A stretch of DNA of 64,000 nt from Streptomyces antibioticus (lineage in GTDB: Bacteria; Actinomycetota; Actinomycetes; Streptomycetales; Streptomycetaceae). The notes beneath the pieces were generated by a model that saw only the letters and a program-made list of their open reading frames with translations, ran no database searches and was not told the origin of the DNA. The stretch is from NCBI RefSeq assembly GCF_001514065.1, contig NZ_KQ948427.1:236474-300473 (forward strand), in the 5' to 3' direction. Positions 15,903 through 25,159 of the stretch are shown in pieces. A program made the translations under genes and the position numbers. How positions within the stretch are numbered: the first letter of the stretch is position 1; every line of letters starts with the position of its first letter.

Positions 15903-17048
15903 TCAGCCGGGCAGCACCCGTGCCTGCCCCGCGGGCAGCTTGGTCCACCAGTGCGCGTAGCGGCTGTAGACCGACGGGTCCCGGTCCGCCAGGAACGCGA
16001 GCAGGGCGCGCGCCTCCTCGGCCAAGGCGTCCCACGTCGCGTCCGGGAGGTCGTGGAAGGCGGTCGCCTCGATGCCGCCCGCCACGGGGCGCCAGACGCC
16101 GGCCACGTACCCGTCGACCAGCAGCGTCGGCAGGACGTCGCCGTTGACGCGGGTCACCAGCTTGCGGTACTCGGGCGGGATCACCCGGCTGCGATCGTCG
16201 TAGGCCAGCAGGACGCTGTCCCACATGGGGAGGAACCGGGGTGGGGCGGCGGTGTCGGCGGGTGGGCGCGGGCCGCCCCGGGCGTCGTACAGCGTTGTGC
16301 CCCCGGGTCCGGCGATCACCTCCAGGGTATCCCCCAGGTCCTTCAACGCCGCCCGCACACGCGCCCGTTGGACCATGGCGAACTGGGCGATGTCCGCCAC
16401 CGACGCGGGTCCGAAGCCTGCCAGGTAGCGCAGGACGAGGGTGCGCAGCGCCGCTTCCACCGGCCCCGGCTCGCCGGTGAAGCGGCCTTCGGGCGCGGCG
16501 ACGTACGACGGGGAGTACTCGAACGACCAGGGGCCGCCGGTCGGCACGTGCACCAGCGGGGCGTACGACCGCAGTCCCCACCACGCGCCGTCCTTCTTAT
16601 CCGCTCCCACCCGCGCCGCCAGCCAGCCCGCCAGGTCGCCGTTCGAGCGCGAGGAGGCCGCGAACTCCAGGAGCTCCGGCTCCAGTTCGGCGGCGTCCGC
16701 CGGGGTGAGCCCCGCGGCGGCGAAGCGGTAGCCGAGCCGGGAGGCGTACAGCGTCGGCTGCATCGCCTCCCGGACCGTGCGGTAGTCGTCGCGGTGGACC
16801 GTGTGCAGGGTGATGCGGAGCAGGGTCGCCTTGACGAGCGTGCGGTCGGCGAAGGCCGCGTCCAGCTCGGCCGCGTCGAAGCCGTCGAGCCGGTTCCACA
16901 GTGCCAGGTACGGCGACGCCGGCTGCTGCGCCTGGAGGGCGTCAGCGACTCCCAGCGGCTCGCGGCGCAGCAGCAGCTGGCGGGCGAGGGTGGCTCGGTT
17001 GAGTTCCCGCGCGGTGATCGCCGGGGGGCTCGTCGAGGTGCTCGTCAC
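15903..17048 (-). CDS. Winged-helix AlkZ-like protein (HTH_42; candidate DNA glycosylase)
   Basis: 381 residues. The N-terminal part has RATLARQLLLRREP followed by a Q-A-Q triad at residues 39-41 (ADALQAQQPASPYLALWNRL), which matches the catalytic Q-x-Q motif of AlkZ-type interstrand-crosslink glycosylases. The middle holds tandem winged-helix units (VLRYLAGFGPASVADIAQF) and the C-terminal part a beta-barrel-like region (FLPMWDSVLLAYDDRSRVIPPEY). Genes of this kind occur in antibiotic self-resistance loci and also alone. Here the GTG start overlaps the stop of the GH38 mannosidase (GTGA), so it is translationally coupled to glycan catabolism, an unexpected context. Repair activity is inferred from the motif only. 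Confidence 0.82.
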   Translation of the reverse strand: MTSTSTSPPAITARELNRATLARQLLLRREPLGVADALQAQQPASPYLALWNRLDGFDAAELDAAFADRTLVKATLLRITLHTVHRDDYRTVREAMQPTLYASRLGYRFAAAGLTPADAAELEPELLEFAASSRSNGDLAGWLAARVGADKKDGAWWGLRSYAPLVHVPTGGPWSFEYSPSYVAAPEGRFTGEPGPVEAALRTLVLRYLAGFGPASVADIAQFAMVQRARVRAALKDLGDTLEVIAGPGGTTLYDARGGPRPPADTAAPPRFLPMWDSVLLAYDDRSRVIPPEYRKLVTRVNGDVLPTLLVDGYVAGVWRPVAGGIEATAFHDLPDATWDALAEEARALLAFLADRDPSVYSRYAHWWTKLPAGQARVLPG

Positions 17049-20000
17049 ACCCCGGATTCTGCCCTCCGGAAGCGCAAGGTGACGAGCTGGAAGGGGCGCA
17101 GGCGCAGGGGGACGCGGTTGCCGTCCCGGGCCACCGCTTCCTCCAGTGGCCGCTCCAGGAGGTCCGTCGCCGTCACGTCCGCCACCTCGAAGCCGGTGGT
17201 CAGGGTGGCCCTGACCCGCCCGCCGTGGGCCTCGTGCAGCCGTACGACCACGTCGCCGCTGCCGTCGTCGGCCAGCTTCACCGCGGTGATCACGACGGCG
17301 TCCTGGTCGACCGTGACCAGCGGAGTGACCTCGCCGGCACCGGTGAGCCGCCGTTCCGGCAGGTTGATCCGCCAGCCCTCACGGACGGCGTCGCCGATGC
17401 CCGCGCCGGGGATCAGCGCGTGCCGGAAGCGGTGGACGCCCTGGTCGGTCTCGGGGTCGGGGAAGCGCGGGGCGCGCAGCAGGGAGACCCGGACCGTGGT
17501 GGTCGTACCGCCGTCGCCGTCCGTCCGTACGGTGCGGGTCACGTCGTGGCCGTACGTCGAGTCGTTGGCGACGGCGACGCCCCAGCCCGGTTCCTCCAGG
17601 TGGACGAAACGGTGGTTGCAGGCCTCGAACTTGGCCGCCTCCCAGCTGGTGTTGGTGTGGGTGGGGCGGTGGAAGTGCCCGAACTGGGTCTCGGACGCGT
17701 ACCGTTCGGCGTGCACGTCCAGCGGGAACGCCAGCTTCAGGAACTTCTCCGTCTCGTGCCAGTCGACCTCCGTGTCAAGGAGCAGCCGCCGCTCCCCCGG
17801 TGCGAGGGACAGCAGTTGGGTGACGCGGGAGGAGCCGAAGGTGCGGACGATCCGCACGCCGGTCCCGCCGTCGGGCATTACTTCGTCCGCGGCCGTCAGA
17901 TCGGTGACCGTGTTGCGGTAGAACTCGTCGACGTCCCAGGCGTCCCACATGTTCGGGAAGTCGGGGTGGAGTTGGAGGAGGTTGGCGGCCGTGCCCGGCG
18001 CGATGGTCTCGCGGTCGGCCTCGATGTCGTAGGCCGAGACGACCAGTCCGTCGCCGTCGATCTCGACCCGCAGGAGGTCGTTGTCGAGGAGGTGCCCTCC
18101 GGCGGGGCGGGCGGTGATCCGTGTCCGGCCCTCGACGGCCCGCGTACCGGCGCCGCCCGCCGGGATGCCGGCGCGGGTGTGCGGGGTGGCGTTGAAGACC
18201 AGCTCCCGGTCACCGTCCCCCGCCAGGGCGCGCTGAGCCGCGTCGATGATCGCGGTCAGCTCCTCGGCGATCCGCTCGTACGTCTTCCGCGCCTCGCGAT
18301 GCACCCAGGCGATGGACGAACCGGGCAGGATGTCATGGAACTGGTGGAGCAGGACCGTCTTCCAGATGCGGTCCAAGTCCTCGTAGGGGTAGGGGAATCC
18401 GGTCCGCACGGAGGCGGTCGCCGCCCACAGCTCGGCCTCCCGCAGGAGGTGTTCGCTGCGGCGGTTGCCCTGCTTGGTCTTCGCCTGGCTGGTGAGCGTG
18501 GCGCGGTGCAGCTCCAGGTACAACTCCCCCACCCATACCGGCGGTTCGGGGTACTCGGCCTCGGCCTTCGCGAAGAACTCCGCCGGGGTCTCCCACACGA
18601 CGGTCGCCGAGCCCTCCAGGTCGCGCAGCCGGGCCGCCTTGGCGATCATCTCCCGGGTCGTGCCGCCGCCTCCGTCGCCCCAGCCGGTCGGGGCGAGGGA
18701 GTGCCGGGCGACTCCCTTGTCCTTGAAGTTGCGGGCCGCGTGGGCGATCTCGCTGCCCTTCATGGAGCAGTTGTAGGTGTCGACGGGCGGGAAGTGCGTG
18801 AAGATCCGGGTGCCGTCGATGCCCTCCCAACGGAAGGTGTGGTGCGGGAACTTGTTGGTCTGGGACCAGGAGATCTTCTGGGTCAGCAGCCACTTGGAGC
18901 CCGCCGCCTTGATGATCTGCGGCAGACCGGCCGCGAAGCCGAAGGTGTCCGGCAGCCACGCCTCGTCGTTCTCGATGCCGAACTCGTCGAGGAAGAACCG
19001 CTTGCCGTGCACGAACTGACGGGCCATCGCCTCCGAACCCGGCATGTTGGTGTCCGACTCCACCCACATGCCCCCGGCGGGCACGAACCGCCCGTCCGCC
19101 ACCGCCTTCTTCACCCGCGCCCACACCTCGGGCCGGTGGTCGCGGACCCAGGCCCACTGCTGCGCCTGTGACATGGCGAAGACGAACTCCGGCTCGTCCT
19201 CCAGCAGAGCGGTCATGTTGGAGGTCGTACGGGCCACCTTGCGGACCGTCTCGCGCAGCGGCCACAGCCACGCCGAGTCGATGTGCGCGTGCCCGATGGC
19301 GCTGACGTGGTGGGCGGAGGGGGCGGCGGGCTCGGAGAGGACGGTCTCCAGGCGGACCCGCGCCTGGGCGGCGCTGCCGTTCACGTCCTGGAGGTCGACG
19401 GCGTCCAGGGCCCGGTCCACCGCCCGCACGATGTCCCAGCGGCGCGCCGAGTCCATCGGCAGCTCGTGCATCAGCTCGCCGAGCACCTCCAGGTCGAGGA
19501 CGAGCTGCCACACCGTCTCGTCGAAGACGGCCAGGTCCATGCGGGTGAGCGTGTACTGGGGCTCGCTGCCCGCGGTCTCCTTGTCGCCCAACTGCGTGGG
19601 CAGGAAGGGGTGGTAGTCGAGGATGACGGGGTTGGAGGCTGCCTCGACATGCAGCCGCACCTCCTCGCCGCCCTCGACGGGCGCACCGATCCTGACCCAC
19701 TGGTTGCGCGGGTTGAGGCCCTTCACCGGAGTGCCGTCGGGCCGGTAGACCAGGCCCTCGCACTGGAAGCCGGGCATGTTCTCGTCGAAGCCGAGGTCGA
19801 GGAGGGCCTCGACGGTCTTCCCGGCCCACGCCTCCGGGACCGTCCCGGTGACCCGGAACCAGCTGGTACCCCACGGCGCACCCCAGCGGGCGCCGACCTC
19901 GATCGGCACGGGCTCGGCCGCCAGCCCTTCGGCGACGGGCACCGGCTCGCCGGGGGCGTGCCAGACCGCCACCTCCAGCGGCACGGACTCGGGATACACG

Positions 20001-20068
20001 GCGGGGCGGATGCGCTCGTCGAGGACCCGCTTGAGCCGGGCCTCGACCAGACGGCGGTCGTCATGCAT
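17045..20068 (-). CDS. GH38 alpha-mannosidase
   Basis: 1007 residues with the GH38 layout. A beta-sandwich-like N-terminal domain precedes the catalytic domain, which begins at SAIGHAHIDSAWLWPLRET (metal-binding His and Asp near residues 261-263). The nucleophile is the Asp in GMWVESDTNMPGSE near residue 337. TQKISWSQTNKFPHHTFRW and the helical-bundle region follow, then a long C-terminal beta-domain (YDIEADRETIAPGTAANLLQ onwards). There is no signal peptide, so it acts inside the cell on imported oligomannosides. It removes terminal alpha-mannose, retaining configuration. It is the third glycosidase of the leftward operon behind GH5 and GH85 and lies 41 bp after GH85. Confidence 0.94.
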   Translation of the reverse strand: MHDDRRLVEARLKRVLDERIRPAVYPESVPLEVAVWHAPGEPVPVAEGLAAEPVPIEVGARWGAPWGTSWFRVTGTVPEAWAGKTVEALLDLGFDENMPGFQCEGLVYRPDGTPVKGLNPRNQWVRIGAPVEGGEEVRLHVEAASNPVILDYHPFLPTQLGDKETAGSEPQYTLTRMDLAVFDETVWQLVLDLEVLGELMHELPMDSARRWDIVRAVDRALDAVDLQDVNGSAAQARVRLETVLSEPAAPSAHHVSAIGHAHIDSAWLWPLRETVRKVARTTSNMTALLEDEPEFVFAMSQAQQWAWVRDHRPEVWARVKKAVADGRFVPAGGMWVESDTNMPGSEAMARQFVHGKRFFLDEFGIENDEAWLPDTFGFAAGLPQIIKAAGSKWLLTQKISWSQTNKFPHHTFRWEGIDGTRIFTHFPPVDTYNCSMKGSEIAHAARNFKDKGVARHSLAPTGWGDGGGGTTREMIAKAARLRDLEGSATVVWETPAEFFAKAEAEYPEPPVWVGELYLELHRATLTSQAKTKQGNRRSEHLLREAELWAATASVRTGFPYPYEDLDRIWKTVLLHQFHDILPGSSIAWVHREARKTYERIAEELTAIIDAAQRALAGDGDRELVFNATPHTRAGIPAGGAGTRAVEGRTRITARPAGGHLLDNDLLRVEIDGDGLVVSAYDIEADRETIAPGTAANLLQLHPDFPNMWDAWDVDEFYRNTVTDLTAADEVMPDGGTGVRIVRTFGSSRVTQLLSLAPGERRLLLDTEVDWHETEKFLKLAFPLDVHAERYASETQFGHFHRPTHTNTSWEAAKFEACNHRFVHLEEPGWGVAVANDSTYGHDVTRTVRTDGDGGTTTTVRVSLLRAPRFPDPETDQGVHRFRHALIPGAGIGDAVREGWRINLPERRLTGAGEVTPLVTVDQDAVVITAVKLADDGSGDVVVRLHEAHGGRVRATLTTGFEVADVTATDLLERPLEEAVARDGNRVPLRLRPFQLVTLRFRRAESGV

Positions 20069-20092
20069 GAGGGCACTCCAGGTGAGGGTGGT

Positions 20093-20120
20093 GGGTTACC
20101 AGGTGTGGGTTACCAGGTGT
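20093..20120. repeat. 14-bp tandem duplication across the GH85 stop
   Basis: GGGTTACCAGGTGT occurs twice in direct tandem. On the minus strand this duplicates the GH85 terminus, so the stop codon and most of the last three codons appear again just downstream. Confidence 0.85.
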
Positions 20121-22125
20121 GGGTGACGGAGACGGGTGCCGACGACGTGTACAGCTCCCCCACGGCCCGCAGTTCGAACCGCGCCGCCCGCTCGCCCTGT
20201 TCGGGCTGGAGGCCGCCGACGAAGTACGCGCTCTGGCAGGTGCCGCCGAGGAAGCGTCGGGTGCCGTCGGGGAGGACGCGGTGCAGGGTGTGGTGGCGTA
20301 CGGCGCCGGAGGCGGGGTTCCAGGCGAGGCGGAGGTCGCCGCCGGACGCGGCGGTGACGCGGAGACCGGTCGGAGCAGCGGGGGTCTCCACCGTGTCCCT
20401 GACGGCGATGCCGCCCAGCCGCCACCGCACGGGGCCGCCCTCGGTCGCGGTCAGCCGCACGCCGAGCGCATGGATCGTCCCGGTCAGGCCGGTGAGCCGT
20501 ACAGTCGCCACCTGCCAGTCGGCGATCGCACCGCCGTTGACCGAGTTCACAGGCAGATAGACGTACGGCGGTGTCGACCCGGCAGAATCCGGATCACCCG
20601 TCGCCACCGCGAGCTCGACGTTCACGGCTCCCGCATCCGTCCGGTGCGTCAGCTCGACAACCGTGTCACCACCGATCGGCAACCGCGCCGCATACACATC
20701 CAGCACCATCGGCGCGTCCAGTTCACCGTCCACCAGCACGCTGCTCCCTCCGCGCCACGCGTCCGCGAAGTCGAAGCCGACCGCCGGCCGCTGCCCCTCC
20801 GTGCGGACCGCCCACTGCCGCGACGGCAGCCGGTCCTGGAGGCCGAGGTGGTTCCAGGGCCGGTCCGACGTGACCGCGCCCTCCTCGTACCATCGCAGCC
20901 CGTGCCCGGTGTTGAACACGCTCGCGAAGGGGACGGACGTCACCGTGGACCGGTCGGCGACCGACACCGCGGGCGCCCGCCACGGGTCGGTGGCGTCCGG
21001 CCGCGCGGGGTCGAGCGAACGGCCGCTCCAGAAGCGGTCGTCGGCCGCGTGGAAGTCCCCGGGCGTACGGGTCGCGGGCAGGTGGTTGCGGGTCCACTCG
21101 GGCCGGTACAGACCGAGTGAGGTGAGGTGGGCGCGCCCGCTCGGCACGATCGCGTCCCAGTTCACGGACTTGTTCCAGCCGCTCGCCTCCACGTCCACGC
21201 CCGCCCACAACGCGTAGCGGCTGCGCCCCAGCTGGTCGGCGCGTGTCCCCGAGGAGGCGAGGCTGCTCGCCGTCCAGCGGAAGTCCACGAACATGTCGTC
21301 GGCCGACTCGAAGAAGGCCTGGTTGCTGCTGTTGAGGGCGCCCTGCCAGCTCACCGACCCGTTCACGGTCATCGAGTCGTACCAGGTCACCCGCTGTCCC
21401 CGGGCGGCGGCAAGGGACTTCAGCTCTCGCACGAAGCCGAGCATGGCGGCCCCGAGCGCGCTGTCCCCGCCCCCGGTCTCGGCGTTCACGAACCACCCGT
21501 CGAAGCCGTACGCCGCGGCGACGGCCACGAGCCGTTCGGCCAGCGGATACCGCCCGGCCGCGTCCTTCTGCACCAGATCCCGCGTCCACCGCAGCTGCCC
21601 GCCGTACGCGACCGGTGGCAGGAAGATGTTGCCGAGGACGGGCACACCGTGCCGGTGCGCGGCGTCCACGATCGGCGCGTTGGGGGCGAGGATGAGGCCC
21701 TCGCCCGACGAGCCGCCCCAGAAGACGAGTTCGTCGACGTACGCCCAGTGCGCGAACGCGTAGTAGTCGGCCGTCGCCGCACCCTGCGAGGGGTTGCTCG
21801 ACGTCGGCCCGAAGGAGACCAGGGACTGGATACGGGCCTGCCCGGAGCGGGCGGTCGGGTTGGCCGGGGTCGGCGTGAAGCGTGGGGCGAGCGGGACGGA
21901 GGCGGCGTTGAAGGCGAGGTCGGGGTCGTCGGCGGCGCGCCAGGACTTCAGGCTGCGCCAGGTGATGCCGGTGCCGGGACTGCCGGAGGGCAGCGAGTCC
22001 GGGTACCAGTAGGAGGCGTACGGCTGGAGTGCGGCGGCCGCTCTCGGGGCCGCCGTGGCGCGTGCCGCGGGCAGCACGGTCGCCGCGGCCGCTGCGAGCA
22101 GGACCGTGCGTCTGGTGGGGTTCAC
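20110..22125 (-). CDS. Secreted GH85 endo-beta-N-acetylglucosaminidase
   Basis: 671 residues. The N-terminus is a Tat-like signal (NPTRRTVLLAAAAATVLPAA). The catalytic barrel carries GH85 landmarks: YADELVFWGGS-like YVDELVFWGGSSGEG, GVPVLGNIFLPP, and the key FDGWFVNAETGGG near residues 207-219, where the Asn and Glu of N-x-E are the catalytic pair that assist and protonate in the substrate-assisted mechanism. RVTWYDSMTVNGSVSWQ and ALWAGVDVEASGW follow. A beta-sandwich region and a fibronectin-like C-terminus (APTGLRVTAASGGDLRLAWN) come last. It should cut the chitobiose core of N-glycans outside the cell. Its GTG start overlaps the GH5 stop (GTGA), ensuring co-translation. Confidence 0.93.
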   Translation of the reverse strand: MNPTRRTVLLAAAAATVLPAARATAAPRAAAALQPYASYWYPDSLPSGSPGTGITWRSLKSWRAADDPDLAFNAASVPLAPRFTPTPANPTARSGQARIQSLVSFGPTSSNPSQGAATADYYAFAHWAYVDELVFWGGSSGEGLILAPNAPIVDAAHRHGVPVLGNIFLPPVAYGGQLRWTRDLVQKDAAGRYPLAERLVAVAAAYGFDGWFVNAETGGGDSALGAAMLGFVRELKSLAAARGQRVTWYDSMTVNGSVSWQGALNSSNQAFFESADDMFVDFRWTASSLASSGTRADQLGRSRYALWAGVDVEASGWNKSVNWDAIVPSGRAHLTSLGLYRPEWTRNHLPATRTPGDFHAADDRFWSGRSLDPARPDATDPWRAPAVSVADRSTVTSVPFASVFNTGHGLRWYEEGAVTSDRPWNHLGLQDRLPSRQWAVRTEGQRPAVGFDFADAWRGGSSVLVDGELDAPMVLDVYAARLPIGGDTVVELTHRTDAGAVNVELAVATGDPDSAGSTPPYVYLPVNSVNGGAIADWQVATVRLTGLTGTIHALGVRLTATEGGPVRWRLGGIAVRDTVETPAAPTGLRVTAASGGDLRLAWNPASGAVRHHTLHRVLPDGTRRFLGGTCQSAYFVGGLQPEQGERAARFELRAVGELYTSSAPVSVTHTW

Positions 22126-23378
22126 GAGCGGGTGCCTCCTTGTGGGGTGGGGAGTACCTGGTCGGACGTGACGGTTTCGGTGATGCCGCGGGCCGCGAGA
22201 TGGTCGGCGTCGGCGGCGCGGGTGTCGAGGACGGTAGTGGGTCGGGCTCCGTCGGCGACCAGCCGGAAGAAGGCGTCGTAGACGGGTCCGCCGGGGGCGC
22301 ACAGCGACCGCCGCGACGGGTGCGCGGGGACGACGAGTGCCGTGGTGCGCGGGGCCGGGGCGTAGGTGTGCTCGCGCGCCGCCTTCGCCAGGACGTGCGC
22401 GAGGTCCTTGGGCCGGCGGTCGTTGGTGAGGAGCCCGAGGCCGTATTCGAGGGACGGGAAGTCGGCCAGCGCCGGTGACACGTCGTGCGAGCACCACCAG
22501 GTGATGCCCCACAGGCCGGGGCAGTCCAGGGCGTTGGCGACGGTGGCCTCGGCGAAGGCGGCGGCGTGCTCGGGCGGGACGAGGGGGGCGGGGGCGCCCA
22601 CCTCCTGGAGCCAGACGGGGCGGTGCGGGTCGTCGGCCCAGGCCTTGCTCAGCTCGACGAGGTAGGCGGCGTGATGCTCGGTCGGCACGGAGGTACGGCC
22701 GTGGCGCTGGGCGGTGCCGTTGAACACCCAGGAGTGCACGGCCGTGACACCGCCGAGGCGGGCGGCCTGGGCCGGGGTGAAGGGCTGGTCGTCCTGGTAC
22801 CAGGTGGCGTCGTACTCGGCGTGCAGATGCAGCCGGCCCGGCGCGCCCTCCTCGCAGGCGGCCAGCAGCCGCGTCAGCCAGGCGTCGATCTGGTCGGACG
22901 TGGCCCGGTCGGGGTCGGGGTGGGGGCCTGCCGAGAACTGGTTGACCTCGTTGCCGAGGGTCATGCCGATGAAGTTGGGCCGGTCGGCGAGTGCGGCGGC
23001 GAGTGTCCGCAGGTAGGCCGCCTGGCCCTCGACGACGTCCGGGTCGGTGAACAGGTTGCGCCGGTGCCAGGTCCTGGTCCAGGCCGGCACGAAGTCGAAG
23101 CTGCTCAAGTGCCCTTGCAGTCCGTCGACGTTGACGTCCAGGCCGCGTTCGGCGGCGGCGTCGGCCAGCCGCACCAGCTGGTCCACGGCGGCGGGGCGGA
23201 TCAGGGTGCGGTTGGGCTGGAAGTACGGCCACAGCGGGAAGACCCGGATGTGGTCGAGGCCCAGCGCGGCGATGGAGTCGAGGTCGGCCCGGACGGAGTC
23301 GAGGTCGAAGTCGAGCCAGTGGTGGAACCACCCTTCGCTGGGGGTGTAGTTGACGCCGAAGCGCACGGCAGAAGGCAT
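22122..23378 (-). CDS. GH5-type glycosidase, probable exo-beta-mannosidase
   Basis: 418 residues from the ATG at 23378 (MPSAVRFGVNYTPSEGWFHH). The barrel has the GH5 acid/base in GMTLGNEVNQF (Glu near 143) and the nucleophile in WLQEVGAP (Glu near 257), with HIRVFPLWPYFQPN and WGITWWCSHDV as further clan-A features. There is no signal peptide, so it is cytoplasmic. The overall shape resembles actinobacterial GH5_18 enzymes, which I recall as beta-mannosidases that split Man-beta-1,4-GlcNAc from the N-glycan core; the subfamily is inferred. Position between the importer genes and GH85/GH38 strongly supports that role. It is coupled to GH85 by a GTGA overlap. Confidence 0.88.
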   Translation of the reverse strand: MPSAVRFGVNYTPSEGWFHHWLDFDLDSVRADLDSIAALGLDHIRVFPLWPYFQPNRTLIRPAAVDQLVRLADAAAERGLDVNVDGLQGHLSSFDFVPAWTRTWHRRNLFTDPDVVEGQAAYLRTLAAALADRPNFIGMTLGNEVNQFSAGPHPDPDRATSDQIDAWLTRLLAACEEGAPGRLHLHAEYDATWYQDDQPFTPAQAARLGGVTAVHSWVFNGTAQRHGRTSVPTEHHAAYLVELSKAWADDPHRPVWLQEVGAPAPLVPPEHAAAFAEATVANALDCPGLWGITWWCSHDVSPALADFPSLEYGLGLLTNDRRPKDLAHVLAKAAREHTYAPAPRTTALVVPAHPSRRSLCAPGGPVYDAFFRLVADGARPTTVLDTRAADADHLAARGITETVTSDQVLPTPQGGTRS

Positions 23379-23418
23379 GCGGTGTCCTTGCGACTCAGGG
23401 AGTGGCCCAGGGGGTGGT

Positions 23419-24249
23419 TCAGCCCTTGACCGCACCCTCCCCCACCCCGCGGAAGAAGTACCGCTGGAGGCAGGCGAAGAGGGCGATCAGCGGGGCCACG
23501 GCGATGACCGTGCCCGCGGCGACGAGGCGTTCGTCGTTGGCGAAGGTGCCGTGCAGATAGTTGAGGCCGATGGTGAGCGTGAACTTGGACGGGTCGCTCA
23601 GCACGATGAGCGGCCACAGGAAGTCGTCCCAGGCGCCCATGAAGGCGAAGATCGCGACGACGGCGAGCGTGCCCTTGACCGACGGGACCGCGATCCGCAG
23701 GAACCGCTGCCACACGTTGGCGCCGTCGACGTAGGCCGCCTCCTCGATCTCGTAGGGCAGATTGAGGAAGGCGTTGCGCATCAGCAGCACGTTCATCGCG
23801 CCGATGCAGCCCGGCAGCACCACTCCGAGCAGGGTGTTGTTCAGGCCGAGCTCCCGCATGGTGGTGAACTGGGCGATGACGATGCCCTCCACCGGCACGA
23901 GCATCGCCAGGACGAAGGCGAGGGTGGCGACCCGGCGGCCCCGGTAGCGAAGCCGGGCCAGGGCGTACCCGGCGAGTGCGGCGCCGACGCAGTTGGTGAC
24001 GACGTTGGCGGTGGCGACCTTCAGGGAGTTGAACGCGTAGTCCCAGACGGGGATGGTCTCGGAGACCCGTGCGTAGTTGTGCAGGGTGGGGTGCTGGGGC
24101 AGGAAGGCCGGCGGGGAGCTGTAGATGTCCTCGGTGGGGCCCTTGAGGGAGGTCGACAGCTGCCACAGGAACGGGCCCACGGTGAGGGCGAGGACGGCGA
24201 GCAGCAGCACGTACCGGAGGACCAACTCCCCTGTGCGGACGCGGGTCAT
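23419..24249 (-). CDS. Carbohydrate ABC transporter permease (MalG type)
   Basis: 276 residues with six predicted membrane helices, the first at VLLLAVLALTVGPFLW. The cytoplasmic EAA loop for ATPase contact reads EEAAYVDGANVWQRFLRIAVP near residue 175. The P-loop ATPase is absent from the operon; in Streptomyces CUT1 systems the shared MsiK ATPase usually serves. The ATG overlaps the stop of the partner permease (ATGA). Together with the binding protein it should import oligosaccharides released by the secreted GH85 enzyme. Confidence 0.94.
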   Translation of the reverse strand: MTRVRTGELVLRYVLLLAVLALTVGPFLWQLSTSLKGPTEDIYSSPPAFLPQHPTLHNYARVSETIPVWDYAFNSLKVATANVVTNCVGAALAGYALARLRYRGRRVATLAFVLAMLVPVEGIVIAQFTTMRELGLNNTLLGVVLPGCIGAMNVLLMRNAFLNLPYEIEEAAYVDGANVWQRFLRIAVPSVKGTLAVVAIFAFMGAWDDFLWPLIVLSDPSKFTLTIGLNYLHGTFANDERLVAAGTVIAVAPLIALFACLQRYFFRGVGEGAVKG

Positions 24250-25157
24250 ACCTCACTCCTGCGGTCGGCCCGCAGCACGAGCAGCATCAGGGCGACGGTG
24301 ACGACGAAGACGACGACGGAGATCGCGGAGGCGTACCCGACGCGTCCGGTCAGTCCGGTGCCGGTGCGCTGGACGAGTATCACGAGCGTGGTGTCCTCGC
24401 CCGCCGGGCCGCCGCTCGGGCCGGCCATCAGGTACACCTCGGAGAACACCTTGAAGGCGGCGACCGAGGACAGCGCCCCGACCAGGGCCATGGTCGAGCG
24501 GACGGCCGGCACGGTCACGGTGAAGAAGCGCCGCACGGCACCCGCCCCGTCCACGGCGGCGGCCTCGTGGAGTTCGCGCGGGACGTTCGCCAGCGCCGCC
24601 AGGTAAATGATCATGTAGTAGCCGAGGCCCTTCCAGACCGTGACGGCCATCGCGCTCATCAGGAGCAGCCACTGGTCGCTCAGGAAGCCGACGCGGCCCA
24701 CGCCGATCGTCTCCAACAGCGCGTTGACCAGGCCGCGTTCGTCGAGGAGCCACACCCAGATCAGGCCGACGACGACGATCGAGGCGACGACCGGGGTGTA
24801 GAAGGCGGACCGGAAGAAGGTGATGCCGGGGATGTTCTTCTGCACGAGCAGGGCGAGCAGCAGCGGCAGGATCACGAGGGCGGGCACGACCCCGAGGACG
24901 TACAACGCACTGTTGCGCAGCCCGGTCCAGAACATGTCGTCGTGCAGCAGCTCGCGGAAGTTGGCGAGCCCGACGAACTCGCCCGGGATCAGGGTGCGGC
25001 GGTCGGTGAAGGCGTTCACCAGGGTCGACATGAACGGGTACAGGATGAACGCGCCGATGACCAGCAGTCCGGGCGCGGCGAACAGCCAGGGGCTGGTGGG
25101 CAGTTGGCGCCGGACACGCACCGTACGCGTCCGGGGCCCGGTCGACGGCATCAGCAT
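24246..25157 (-). CDS. Carbohydrate ABC transporter permease (MalF type)
   Basis: 303 residues with about six membrane helices, starting with LFAAPGLLVIGAFILYPFMS. The EAA loop is ELHEAAAVDGAGAVRRFFTVTVP near residue 210. The start is the ATG at 25157, two bases after the binding-protein stop; a second ATG two codons later is possible. It forms the heterodimeric channel with the MalG-type protein, to which it is translationally coupled. Confidence 0.94.
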   Translation of the reverse strand: MLMPSTGPRTRTVRVRRQLPTSPWLFAAPGLLVIGAFILYPFMSTLVNAFTDRRTLIPGEFVGLANFRELLHDDMFWTGLRNSALYVLGVVPALVILPLLLALLVQKNIPGITFFRSAFYTPVVASIVVVGLIWVWLLDERGLVNALLETIGVGRVGFLSDQWLLLMSAMAVTVWKGLGYYMIIYLAALANVPRELHEAAAVDGAGAVRRFFTVTVPAVRSTMALVGALSSVAAFKVFSEVYLMAGPSGGPAGEDTTLVILVQRTGTGLTGRVGYASAISVVVFVVTVALMLLVLRADRRSEV

Positions 25158-25159
25158 GG

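Noticed and set aside
20110..23331. A 1073-codon frame covering GH85 and the GH5 region
   Set aside because: Only the part after GTG 22125 is GH85; the rest is out-of-frame GH5 DNA with no family features.
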